From Lachnospira sp. UBA4285 (GTDB taxonomy: Bacteria; Bacillota; Clostridia; Lachnospirales; Lachnospiraceae), in NCBI GenBank assembly GCA_002394965.1, contig DGVL01000076.1, positions 7,011-32,687 on the forward strand: DNA of 25,677 bases, in the 5' to 3' direction. The first letter of the stretch is position 1; each line of letters begins with the position of its first letter. The notes below the pieces were generated by a model. The model was not told the origin of the DNA and made no database searches. It was given only the letters and a program-made list of their open reading frames with translations. Shown here piece by piece: positions 8,170 to 14,637 of this stretch. The translations under genes were made by a program, and so were the position numbers.

Positions 8170-9330
8170 ATGAGACGGAAAAATGTTTCAAAAGGCCGGC
8201 ATTTCCGGCACATCGTGTTCTGTATGGCGGCCCTTGCCTGTGCGGTTCTTTTTGCCGCCAATCTGCTCACACCGGACCGGTCCTTTTCCGCCGCGGAAAA
8301 CCGGAGCCTCTCCGCCCGTCCGTCCCTCTCACAGTGCCTGACGTCCGGCTGGGGGCAGACCGCTGACAGATGGTACTCCGATCAGTTCGTGCTGCGGGAC
8401 ACCCTGGTGAAGCTCAATTCTCTGGCGGGGCGCTGCGCCGGTCAGCGGGAGGTCAATGGCGTCTATATCGGGAAGGACGGATATCTGTTTGAAAAGCCGA
8501 CGGCAAAAGATCCGGTGAAGACAGAGCGGACAGCCAAAGCCATCGCCGCTTTTTCACACGAGAATCCGGACCTGTCATGCAGCGTGATTCTGGTTCCGGA
8601 CGCGGCGTCCGTCCTTGCCCGGAACCTTCCGGCTAATGCGCCGGTGTCCGGGCAGACGGGGGAAATTGACGAATTTCTGGAACAGCTTCCGGCTTCTGTC
8701 CGGAAACTGAATGCATCCGATGCGCTTATCAAAGCCTCCGGTCAGAAAACAGCAGACGGAGAAGAGACGCAGGTCTTTTACCGGACCGACCACCACTGGA
8801 CGACGGACGGCGCATATGCGGTATTTCAGGCGGCACAGGAATTGCTGAACATTCCGGAACCGGCCGCATACAGCCGCTTCGTGGTTTCCGACAGCTTTCA
8901 GGGAACGCTCGCCTCACAGAGTGCCGACGGAGCGTCAAAGGATGCCGTGACCATATACATTCCGGACAGCGATGTTAGGACAACTGTAAGCTATTCGGAC
9001 CTGCAGACTCGGCGCGCGTCAGTATACATGCCGGAGAAACTGGAACAGAAGGATCAGTATCAGGTGTTTTTCGGCGGCAACCATCCGTCTGTGGAAATCG
9101 AGACAACGGCGGACACCGGCCGCAGCCTGCTTGTCTTCAAAGACTCCTTCGCCAACAGCTTTGTGCCGCTGCTCACGCCGTATTATGACACCATCATTCT
9201 GATCGATCCCCGCTACTACTATGAAAACGTGGACGCGGTGCTGTCTTCTTACGGTATCACGGATGTAATGTTTCTCTACAGCGCCGACACCCTGTGGTCG
9301 GACACGCAGCTGGCGGACGCGCTGGGGTAA
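8170..9330 (+). CDS. DHHW family extracytoplasmic protein (AlgJ/AlgX-like)
   Basis: Members of this family work with MBOAT acyltransferases and carry an SGNH-like fold that passes acyl groups to exported glycans. I place the start at the ATG at 8170 because GGGGAGG lies six bases upstream; an in-frame ATG at 8152 lacks this. The 386-residue product has a basic N-terminus and a signal anchor (about 14-32), then an extracytoplasmic domain. The name motif DHHW is at 207-210 (YRTDHHWTTDGAY). A serine in VFKDSFANSFVPLL near the end is in the position of the family's catalytic Ser, with KDSF instead of the usual GDSF. The gene ends the acylation operon and faces the ABC permease gene tail to tail, 18 bases apart, with no clear terminator between. 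Confidence 0.9.
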   Translation: MRRKNVSKGRHFRHIVFCMAALACAVLFAANLLTPDRSFSAAENRSLSARPSLSQCLTSGWGQTADRWYSDQFVLRDTLVKLNSLAGRCAGQREVNGVYIGKDGYLFEKPTAKDPVKTERTAKAIAAFSHENPDLSCSVILVPDAASVLARNLPANAPVSGQTGEIDEFLEQLPASVRKLNASDALIKASGQKTADGEETQVFYRTDHHWTTDGAYAVFQAAQELLNIPEPAAYSRFVVSDSFQGTLASQSADGASKDAVTIYIPDSDVRTTVSYSDLQTRRASVYMPEKLEQKDQYQVFFGGNHPSVEIETTADTGRSLLVFKDSFANSFVPLLTPYYDTIILIDPRYYYENVDAVLSSYGITDVMFLYSADTLWSDTQLADALG

Positions 9331-9348
9331 TACCGGAAGGCAGCGGCC

Positions 9349-11904
9349 TCACTCGTAATAATCCTGTCTCCGGAACAGTTCCCGTATCCGGCTGCCGAGT
9401 GCCCCGGCAAACAGCGCGGCATAGACGCCGAATATAGCAGATGGAACGGCGATGCGCAGAGGCAGGGACATATGCTGCCATCCGACAAGAAGGATTGACA
9501 GCGCAAAGTGTTCGAACAGAAGCTGCAGGAAAAGGAACAGCAGCAAGAATAGCAGGAATGGTGCGGCAAGGGAGTAAAACAGCCGCCGGGCTGTTATGCC
9601 CAGATCCCGGTACAGAGTTACATTGCGCTGATTTTCAAGCCAGTAGCAGTAGGATATGGAAAATGCGAAGGAAATCAACAGGCCAAGACTCAGCACGGCA
9701 TAGAGCACGTAGACGACTTTCTCCAGTGTTCTGTATTCGTGCCACATCTCCAGATTGTAATGCCGATCGACGATGCGCACGTTGGGAATGCTGTTTGTGA
9801 GGAGCTGAAGCTGCCGGGATACGTAATCCGCGTCGGCACCTTCGTCCAGAAAGATCCGCACTCTGTTGGCCTCATGCCAGATCGAATGCTTTTTAAAGAA
9901 CGTTCCGCTTGCGAAAACGCGGTACTCTCCCCGTTCCAGATCGTTAATATCAAACCAGCCGAGATTCCGGTTGGTAACACCGGCAACCGGAATTTCCGGC
10001 ATGGCCAGTCTGGCACCGAGTAAAGTGAGGGCTTCCTGCGGTATGAATCCCTCCAGATTTCTGTCAGCCTGCGGAATGCACAGACGCACGGAGGTGTAGG
10101 TATCCAGCGCAGGATCGTTCAGGACAATATCTCCCTCTGTGTCTCTTTTCCATGCTACATAGTTTTCAGCTTCCTCCTTGATACAAATTGCAGGCGCCTC
10201 CAGAATCACCGAATCTCCGGAAAGCACGGAAGAAAGCGCTTCCGGCGCCAGATCCATCTGGCCGGCGATTGATGTGAGATAGGTATCGGGGTAACAGTAC
10301 AGCACACATTCTCCGAATGCGGACTGGATTTCCGGCACATACAGATCTGTAAATGGTCCGTCCGGAAAATATCTGGGTGATCTGAAAACCCGCTCAAAAA
10401 ACTCACTGGCTGCTGTTGTTTCCGGTATGGCCATGAGTGTGTTCATGTTGATGTAGAATGTATCTACGCGCTGTACGCCATCCAGCTCTTCAATACGGTT
10501 TATGATATGGTCAAGCTGGCCGGAGTGATTCGAAAAGAAAAACGGAATGGCGCCGTACGCAGAAGATTCCTTTTGAATCAGGTCTGTTCCGCTTATGTAA
10601 TGCTGGCTGTCAAGAGAGAAATCTTCATAGGTGATTTCAAAATCGTAATTCTGGCGGATCTGGCCGTAGCGCTCAGTGTACACTGCTTCGTTGAGGGCAT
10701 TCACTGAGGTAAATGAGCTGACGACCACCAGAAGAATGGATGTCAGAAGAAGGAGCAGAGGGGCGGAAAAAAGAATGTAGGCTGTTCCCTTCATCGGGAG
10801 GCGGGAGCGGTGCCCGGACTTTCGGCGTATCCTGTCCTTCTGATGCACAGTCCGGCGTGCCAGCAGCATACCGATTAGCAGTCCGGCGAAGTAGACAAGA
10901 ATATAATACTTCAGGATTTCAAAGTATCCGGAGAACGTAAAAATCTGCAGGCCGGGGTACATTCCGTTTGTGCAAAGGAACGTGACAATTCCTCCGGCTG
11001 CCAGACTGCATGCAAAGGGCATGACGGACACGGCTGCGAATTCGGAGCGCACCACCGCTGTGAGCGCAGGAAGCGCTAATCCAAGATCGGAGTAAATAGC
11101 ATACCGCTGCCGGGAGTAATGGCTGTATCCCATAAGAAGCAGAAGAAGCAGTCCGGGAAACAGCAGAAGCTGTGACAGACTGAAGGCACGGTCAATCTTG
11201 TATATATACCGGTTCGCGTCCCGGACGATGTTCATGTTGATATATGAATTCCCGGGCAGGGAAATATATCCGTCCTTCAGAGCCTGAGCCTGTTCCCGGT
11301 TCAGAAGAAGAATCCGGTAGTTCTGTGCGGGGGAAGAGGAAGCAAGTTCATTGAAGGTGACGGCATTGACCCAGATATCCGGTGGCAGCATATCGGAGAG
11401 TATCTCGGATTCTCCTTTCGGCCAGAGGTATCCGATATCAGGTATGGTTCGGACAGGGACGAGAGACATACCGCCAAAAGACAGAGTTCCTACATCTGCA
11501 TTGACGGACTGTGCAGCAAAAGAACGGGTTGTCAGGCAGCTGTTTCTGTCAGCCGGAAGATCTATTTTTTCTCTCCCCTGGTACATCAGATCTCTGGCAG
11601 GCGGATTGTACGTGCCGATCCGGACAGACTGTCCGGAATCATCAAAAAAATGAACTACCTGAATCGTGCCGTAGCTGTCATCAACTGGCTGGTTTTCATA
11701 ATCAGCTGGTGTCTGATATACAAGGCTGTAAAAGTAGCCGTACACGTTGCTTCTTGCCTGTTCGAGACGTATCTGATGAAAGCTGATGAGAGAGATGGCT
11801 GTGCATTGAAGAGTGGTGGTGATGAAAATCAATATGGCCGTCACCCAGAAAGGCCGGTTGCGCCTGGAGAGCGCCAGAGAACAGAGCTTGAGATTATCTT
11901 TCAT
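9349..11904 (-). CDS. Large FtsX/MacB-type ABC transporter permease (851 aa), possible peptide exporter
   Basis: The topology is a first helix (about 20-42), an outside domain (about 43-240), three helices (about 241-349), a fifth helix (about 374-398), a second large outside domain (about 400-728), and three final helices (729-752, 778-800, 817-838). Each half carries an FtsX-type coupling motif after its second helix: RYAIYSDLGLALPAL (267-281) and VTLYRDLGITARRLF (about 762-776). This is the mechanotransmission-type permease fold seen in MacB and in bacteriocin-associated membrane proteins of the lactococcin-972 kind, though it is longer than most. The ATPase gene upstream overlaps its start by 11 bases, so the two are co-translated. 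The substrate is unknown; the small secreted protein encoded first in the operon is the obvious candidate. Confidence 0.85.
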   Translation of the reverse strand: MKDNLKLCSLALSRRNRPFWVTAILIFITTTLQCTAISLISFHQIRLEQARSNVYGYFYSLVYQTPADYENQPVDDSYGTIQVVHFFDDSGQSVRIGTYNPPARDLMYQGREKIDLPADRNSCLTTRSFAAQSVNADVGTLSFGGMSLVPVRTIPDIGYLWPKGESEILSDMLPPDIWVNAVTFNELASSSPAQNYRILLLNREQAQALKDGYISLPGNSYINMNIVRDANRYIYKIDRAFSLSQLLLFPGLLLLLLMGYSHYSRQRYAIYSDLGLALPALTAVVRSEFAAVSVMPFACSLAAGGIVTFLCTNGMYPGLQIFTFSGYFEILKYYILVYFAGLLIGMLLARRTVHQKDRIRRKSGHRSRLPMKGTAYILFSAPLLLLLTSILLVVVSSFTSVNALNEAVYTERYGQIRQNYDFEITYEDFSLDSQHYISGTDLIQKESSAYGAIPFFFSNHSGQLDHIINRIEELDGVQRVDTFYINMNTLMAIPETTAASEFFERVFRSPRYFPDGPFTDLYVPEIQSAFGECVLYCYPDTYLTSIAGQMDLAPEALSSVLSGDSVILEAPAICIKEEAENYVAWKRDTEGDIVLNDPALDTYTSVRLCIPQADRNLEGFIPQEALTLLGARLAMPEIPVAGVTNRNLGWFDINDLERGEYRVFASGTFFKKHSIWHEANRVRIFLDEGADADYVSRQLQLLTNSIPNVRIVDRHYNLEMWHEYRTLEKVVYVLYAVLSLGLLISFAFSISYCYWLENQRNVTLYRDLGITARRLFYSLAAPFLLFLLLFLFLQLLFEHFALSILLVGWQHMSLPLRIAVPSAIFGVYAALFAGALGSRIRELFRRQDYYE

Positions 11905-12550
11905 TCTGAATCACCTGCCCGTCTGCAAGATTCAGGCGCCGTGTCCCGATAGAAGCCAGCTCCTCGTCGTGGGTGGCGATAATGAACAGAGTATGAAGCT
12001 GTTCCCGCGTCTGCAGGAACAGGTCGATGAGCTTTGAAGAGGTGGCACTGTCAAGGGCGCCGGTAGGCTCGTCGGCCAGCACTACATCCGGTTTCAGAAT
12101 CAGAGCCCGTGCCATGGCGACGCGCTGCTGCTCGCCTCCGGAAAGCCGGTCGGGATATTGCTTTGCGTACTGTGCGATACCGAGCAGATTCAGCAGGCTT
12201 GCGTAATAATCCCGGTCGACGGGTGTCCGGCTGATAATGGATGGGAGGAAGATATTGTTTTCTACCGTGATTTCCGGAATGAGTCGGTAGTTCTGCCAGA
12301 CAAATCCGATTTTCTGTGTGCACAGCTCTTTGCGCTTTGAGATGGGAAGCTGATAGACGTTTTTGTTTTGGAAATGATATTCGCCCTCTGTGGGCGGAAG
12401 AAGTCCGGCGATGACTTTCAGCAGAGTACTTTTGCCGGATCCGCTTTTCCCGAGCAGTACCACAAGTTCCGATGCACCGATGGAGAAGGAAATGTGTTTC
12501 AGGACGGGGACGGAACCATAGGACGCGGACACGTTCTGAAATTCTATCAT
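11894..12550 (-). CDS. ABC transporter ATP-binding protein (MacB/LolD type)
   Basis: The 218-residue ATPase energises the downstream permease. Walker A is GKSGSGKST (34-42), the Q-loop is at Gln86 (FVWQNYRLIPEITVENN), the signature is LSGGEQQR (136-143), Walker B is VVLADE (156-161) and the H-loop His is 194 (ATHDEE). The NYRLIPEITVENNIFLP wording is typical of LolD/MacB/bacteriocin-export ATPases that pair with FtsX-type permeases. GAGG lies about eight bases upstream of the ATG. The message from the preceding peptide gene must pass a 9-bp hairpin before this start. The gene overlaps the permease start by 11 bases. Confidence 0.95.
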   Translation of the reverse strand: MIEFQNVSASYGSVPVLKHISFSIGASELVVLLGKSGSGKSTLLKVIAGLLPPTEGEYHFQNKNVYQLPISKRKELCTQKIGFVWQNYRLIPEITVENNIFLPSIISRTPVDRDYYASLLNLLGIAQYAKQYPDRLSGGEQQRVAMARALILKPDVVLADEPTGALDSATSSKLIDLFLQTREQLHTLFIIATHDEELASIGTRRLNLADGQVIQNER

Positions 12551-12569
12551 TCAGATACCTCATTTCGGA

Positions 12570-12596
12570 CAGAGAAGGCGCGGAGAACCTTCTCTG
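12570..12596 (-). terminator. Intercistronic hairpin between secreted-peptide gene and ABC genes
   Basis: CAGAGAAGG (12570-12578) and CCTTCTCTG (12588-12596) form a perfect 9-bp stem with a 9-base loop. No T-run follows in the direction of transcription, so it is more likely an attenuator or RNA-stability element than a full terminator. It would let the first gene be made in excess over its transporter. Confidence 0.55.
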
Positions 12597-12627
12597 CATT
12601 ATTTTTGAAAGAGGAGAAGTCAGAAAA

Positions 12628-12927
12628 TCAGGTAAAGTCAAACGGCCACGGAGCGGTGGAAGTATGTGCCAAGCTTCCGTTTACATAGTATTTGACTAAA
12701 TGATTACCCTTGTGGCCCCGCAGCGAGTATGAGCGGACTTCGCAACAGGTACTGTTTCCGCTTGCGCCCGTCACGCTGTATGAATTGGCATCATACAACG
12801 TGACATATATGGTGTTTTTTAATGTTGATTCAAGCTGAGTGGATTCTGTCGTTTCAAAACCATAGTACTTATCAACCATTCCATGGTTGAACGTGCAGTT
12901 TTCTGCGGATGCCATTACCGGTGCCAT
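12628..12927 (-). CDS. Small secreted protein, bacteriocin-like context, leader frame apparently broken
   Basis: The 99-residue frame begins MAPVMASAENC, which looks like the end of a Sec signal peptide with an Ala-Ser-Ala cleavage site before Glu. Upstream in the same frame the hydrophobic wording continues (CFILSQS) until a stop, with no start codon or ribosome site. If the four-base A run at 12943-12946 (T on the coding strand) were one base shorter, a start at 12955 would read MKMFILSQSMAPVMASA, a short but complete leader. The mature part is about 90 residues, rich in Ser, Thr, Asn and Tyr, with three Cys (one after the cleavage site, two adjacent in STCCEVR). No family is recognised; the order peptide-ATPase-permease resembles lactococcin-972-type loci but the residues do not clearly match. 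It could be a decayed gene or a real shift. Confidence 0.6.
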   Translation of the reverse strand: MAPVMASAENCTFNHGMVDKYYGFETTESTQLESTLKNTIYVTLYDANSYSVTGASGNSTCCEVRSYSLRGHKGNHLVKYYVNGSLAHTSTAPWPFDFT

Positions 12928-13041
12928 GGACTGCGACAGAATAAAACATCTTCATTCAGCATTAGATGCATTAAACTTCTCCGCGTTTAATGCGGTTACT
13001 TTCCCCTTTCTTATGTGGTTTATCACGATGTGTATATTCTT

Positions 13042-13071
13042 ATATTAAATAAGTGTATATGATGATGTCAA
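13042..13071 (-). promoter_or_regulatory. Candidate leftward promoter for the secreted protein/ABC operon
   Basis: On the minus strand TTGACA (plus 13066-13071) is followed by an 18-base spacer and TAATAT (plus 13042-13047). It points at the small secreted protein gene about 90-110 bases away. The -35 box is a consensus match. Confidence 0.6.
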
Positions 13072-13109
13072 TGGTGATACTTATAAAACAGATGAAAATA
13101 ATATAACTG

Positions 13110-13170
13110 AAACTTCCCACATGGGAAATGCCAATGAACCTTGAAAGCTCACTTTTGATGTGGGAAGTTT
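13110..13170. repeat. Perfect 13-bp inverted repeat between divergent promoters
   Basis: AAACTTCCCACAT (13110-13122) and ATGTGGGAAGTTT (13158-13170) are exact reverse complements separated by 35 bases. The element lies between the leftward and rightward promoters. It has no T-run, so it is better read as a regulator binding site, or a pair of sites for a dimer or looped complex, than as a terminator. It could also be the two ends of a tiny mobile sequence. Confidence 0.75.
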
Positions 13171-13218
13171 AAGTTAAGAAATAGTTGGAAAAGGAATAGA
13201 TATCAAGGCATAAAATTC

Positions 13219-13248
13219 TTGACAATTGCCGGAAATAATAATGATAAT
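13219..13248 (+). promoter_or_regulatory. Rightward promoter for the small membrane protein cluster
   Basis: TTGACA (13219-13224), a 17-base spacer and TGATAA (13242-13247; GATAAT one base on) lie about 45 bases before the first small gene. The sequence around it is AT-rich. Confidence 0.65.
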
Positions 13249-13290
13249 TAAAATAAACAATTCGTGAATATTCCAAAAAGGAGCATTTAT

Positions 13291-13464
13291 ATGAATAATA
13301 AGAATGGGAAGGTTATTTATTTTTTACTGGGTATAATAATAGTATTATTAATTTACTTAATAATACAAAGCCATGATATGGGAAAAGATATTTTAAATGA
13401 AATTATCAATAACGGAAGTTCTTTATCTAGAAAAATTGATACACTCACATCATATGTTAAGTAA
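13291..13464 (+). CDS. Small single-span membrane protein (57 aa), copy 1
   Basis: AAAAAGGAG ends seven bases before the ATG, a strong ribosome site; an upstream in-frame GTG at 13264 is not needed. The 57-residue product has a short polar start (MNNKNGK), one hydrophobic helix at about residues 8-25 (VIYFLLGIIIVLLIYLII), and a polar, probably helical tail ending in SYVK. It shares 32 of 57 residues with a second protein of exactly the same length encoded at 13795-13968, which is strong support that both are real. The family is not recognised. Roles such as immunity peptide, membrane toxin or regulator of a membrane partner are all open. Confidence 0.8.
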   Translation: MNNKNGKVIYFLLGIIIVLLIYLIIQSHDMGKDILNEIINNGSSLSRKIDTLTSYVK

Positions 13465-13466
13465 TA

Positions 13467-13556
13467 GTGTTGCGGTGCTTTTGCAATTTCATTATCAATA
13501 ACGGGATTATACAACAAAGCCAGTATGTTAAATTCGTAAGATTTGTAAGAGTTTAA
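13467..13556 (+). pseudogene. Vestigial partial third copy of the 57-aa membrane protein
   Basis: ATTATCAATAACGG occurs inside copy 1 (13402-13415) and again at 13491-13504, both in the same reading frame and both encoding IINN followed by Gly. A later YVK (13524 region) also matches the end of copy 1 after an apparent loss of about 18 bases. The frame has no hydrophobic helix or good start. Its TAA (13554-13556) overlaps the ATG of the next gene as TAATG. It looks like the remains of an older tandem duplicate. Confidence 0.5.
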
Positions 13557-13798
13557 TGGATAATTCAATGCTTGTCGGCACGTACCTGAAGAATCTTTCT
13601 ATTGATGCTATAAAAGCTATATTTACAGAACGGAAGGAGCGCATTGAAAATCTCAGATGTTGTCAGTATACAGGAATGTATTGTGAGACGCGCACTGTTA
13701 TGAAACGGTTGAGAAAAAATAAAATTATTGACGATAGAAATGATGATAAAAAGAGAATCTGTGATTATTCTACAATGAGAAAGGAATCATTGATATGA
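13556..13798 (+). CDS. Basic, Cys-containing small protein (80 aa), unknown
   Basis: The 80-residue frame starts MDNSMLVGTYLKNLSIDAIK and is basic and soluble, with three Cys in the middle (CCQYTGMYC) and one later (RICDY). No family is recognised. Its ribosome site is weak, but its ATG overlaps the stop of the vestigial copy (TAATG). Its own stop overlaps the start of the second 57-residue gene (ATGA at 13795-13798). This double overlap suggests translational coupling within one message and is the main reason to believe the gene. The pattern of basic and Lys/Arg-rich residues towards the C-terminus could suit nucleic-acid or lipid headgroup binding, but this is a guess. Confidence 0.6.
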   Translation: MDNSMLVGTYLKNLSIDAIKAIFTERKERIENLRCCQYTGMYCETRTVMKRLRKNKIIDDRNDDKKRICDYSTMRKESLI

Positions 13799-13968
13799 AT
13801 AACAACAATACGAAAGTTATTTGTTGGTTATTGGGTGCGATAATAGTACTATTGGTTTGCTTAATAATTCAAAATTATAACACAAGAAATGATATATTAA
13901 ATGAATCTATTAATAGTACTAAGTATCTAACTGAAAAACTCGAAAATTTCATGTCGTATGTCAAATAA
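13795..13968 (+). CDS. Small single-span membrane protein (57 aa), copy 2
   Basis: This paralogue of the 13291 gene also has 57 residues: a polar start (MNNNNTK), one hydrophobic helix (residues 8-25, VICWLLGAIIVLLVCLII), and a tail with DILNE-IN and a final SYVK. Identity to copy 1 is 32 of 57, highest in the helix, in DILNE and at the end. The ATG has AAAGGA about ten bases upstream and overlaps the stop of the 80-residue gene (ATGA). It is followed within ten bases by a hairpin that may end the transcript. Function unknown. Confidence 0.8.
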   Translation: MNNNNTKVICWLLGAIIVLLVCLIIQNYNTRNDILNESINSTKYLTEKLENFMSYVK

Positions 13969-13977
13969 CACTGGACA

Positions 13978-14002
13978 AGTGAAAAACGAAAGTTCTTTCA
14001 CT
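13978..14002 (+). terminator. GAAA-loop hairpin after copy 2
   Basis: AGTGAAAAAC, a GAAA loop, and GTTcTTTCACT form a 10-bp stem with one bulged C, ten bases after the copy 2 stop. Only a loose T-run (ATTTTCT) follows, so it is a weak terminator candidate. Class C group II introns favour sites just past such hairpins, and an intron remnant does follow. Confidence 0.45.
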
Positions 14003-14017
14003 CGCCCATTTTCTGTG

Positions 14018-14140
14018 GTGCGCCCGGTGGCGTTTGGTTCTAACCAGTGAAAATTTGGAATCCGCCCGGTAGATGAAAGGCATAGTCGAAGGCAAGGCTG
14101 TCCATTGTGAGGTGGAATCTGAAAGAAACCGGATTCGGGG
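14018..14140 (+). mobile_element. Group II intron 5' remnant (domain I), no reverse transcriptase
   Basis: The stretch begins with GTGCGCC, the standard group II intron 5' end, and contains wording I associate with domain I of Clostridia-type group II introns: GTAGATGAAAGGCATAG, GAAGGCAAGGCTGTCC and GTGAGGTGGAATCTGAAAG. It stops after about 120 bases, where several hundred to about two thousand more, including the LtrA-type gene and domains V-VI, would be expected. The rest has been lost, so it is non-functional. The right border is approximate. Confidence 0.6.
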
Positions 14141-14147
14141 AATCTAT

Positions 14148-14235
14148 TAACACATAGAAAAAAGAGAAAGCAGATACTATTTTCTCTCTTTCTATGTCTG
14201 CAAGCCACCGACTTTAGTCGGTGCGTAGTTGACAG
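14148..14235 (+). mobile_element. Right-end remnant of an IS200/IS605-type (TnpB) element
   Basis: CACCGAC-TTTA-GTCGGTG (14206-14223) is a perfect 7-bp hairpin followed by GTAGTTGAC, the typical subterminal hairpin and right end of IS605/IS1341-group elements. A longer imperfect hairpin (ACATAGAAA at 14152-14160 with TTTCTATGT at 14189-14197) lies just inside. No tnpA or tnpB remains. The remnant abuts a gene cut at its 5' side, as expected from an old insertion followed by deletion. Confidence 0.55.
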
Positions 14236-14487
14236 ATGGATAATAAACTGACTTCGGGAAAACGTGAATATTGTTTTGATACCGATGGAATTACAGTTAG
14301 TTCTGATATTGGTAACGGGACTAATCATTGGAATGCCTTTAAATGTTGGGGAATTTTCAGAAATTACATATATATCAGAACAATAAAAAATGAAATGGTT
14401 CTTGTTAATCAAAATGATTTGTCTGAAAATGATGTAAAAGAGTTAAAATTCCTTTTGAGTCAGAATTTAAAAGAAGAAACGCTTTAA
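14236..14487 (+). pseudogene. YcxB-like protein, N-terminally truncated
   Basis: The 83-residue frame matches the C-terminal soluble domain of YcxB-like membrane proteins: YCFDTDGITVSSDIGNG, then WNAFKCWGIFRNYIYIRT and LVNQNDLSENDVKELKFLL. Normal members are about 150-180 residues, with two membrane helices before this domain. Here the N-terminal half is missing, and an in-frame TGA lies two codons before the ATG inside the IS-type end. There is no ribosome site. It is read as a gene fragment left by the insertion; expression of the isolated domain is unlikely. Confidence 0.65.
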
Positions 14488-14606
14488 TGATAAACAAGCT
14501 GTACTTTGCTTACGCGGATGTATCGTTAGAAGTTCAGCAGGCATACAAAGAGTTGATTCCCTATTGTGGTGGTGTTAAGGAAGAAAAAGTGTTGCAACCC
14601 CTGTAA
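14487..14606 (+). CDS. Possible 39-aa peptide overlapping the YcxB fragment stop
   Basis: A short frame opens with ATG overlapping the previous TAA (TAATG) and encodes 39 residues beginning MINKLYFAYADVSLEVQQ and ending VLQPL. It has no membrane helix and no recognised family. Only the stop/start overlap supports it, and the upstream gene is broken, so it may be a remnant of a longer gene. Confidence 0.25.
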   Translation: MINKLYFAYADVSLEVQQAYKELIPYCGGVKEEKVLQPL

Positions 14607-14637
14607 AATCAAGGTTTGCAAAAGAATACTCAAAAAA

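Larger units (their letters stand above)
12956..13290 (+). other. AT-rich divergent intergenic region
   Basis: This 335-base stretch has no convincing gene. It separates the leftward secreted-protein operon from the rightward small membrane protein genes. It holds a candidate promoter for each direction and a perfect 13-bp inverted repeat between them, all annotated separately. Base composition is much richer in A and T than the chromosome on either side. Confidence 0.7.

Noticed and set aside
6803..8191. Minus-strand frame covering the MBOAT gene
   Set aside because: The plus strand has clear family motifs and operon spacing; the minus frame is Gln/Arg-rich with no domain.
12628..12927. Direct naming of the small secreted protein as lactococcin 972
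   Set aside because: Only the gene order is similar; the mature sequence does not show enough of that family's pattern for a name.
14018..14235. Intact mobile element in the island
   Set aside because: No transposase, TnpB or reverse transcriptase frame of useful length is present, only ends and fragments.
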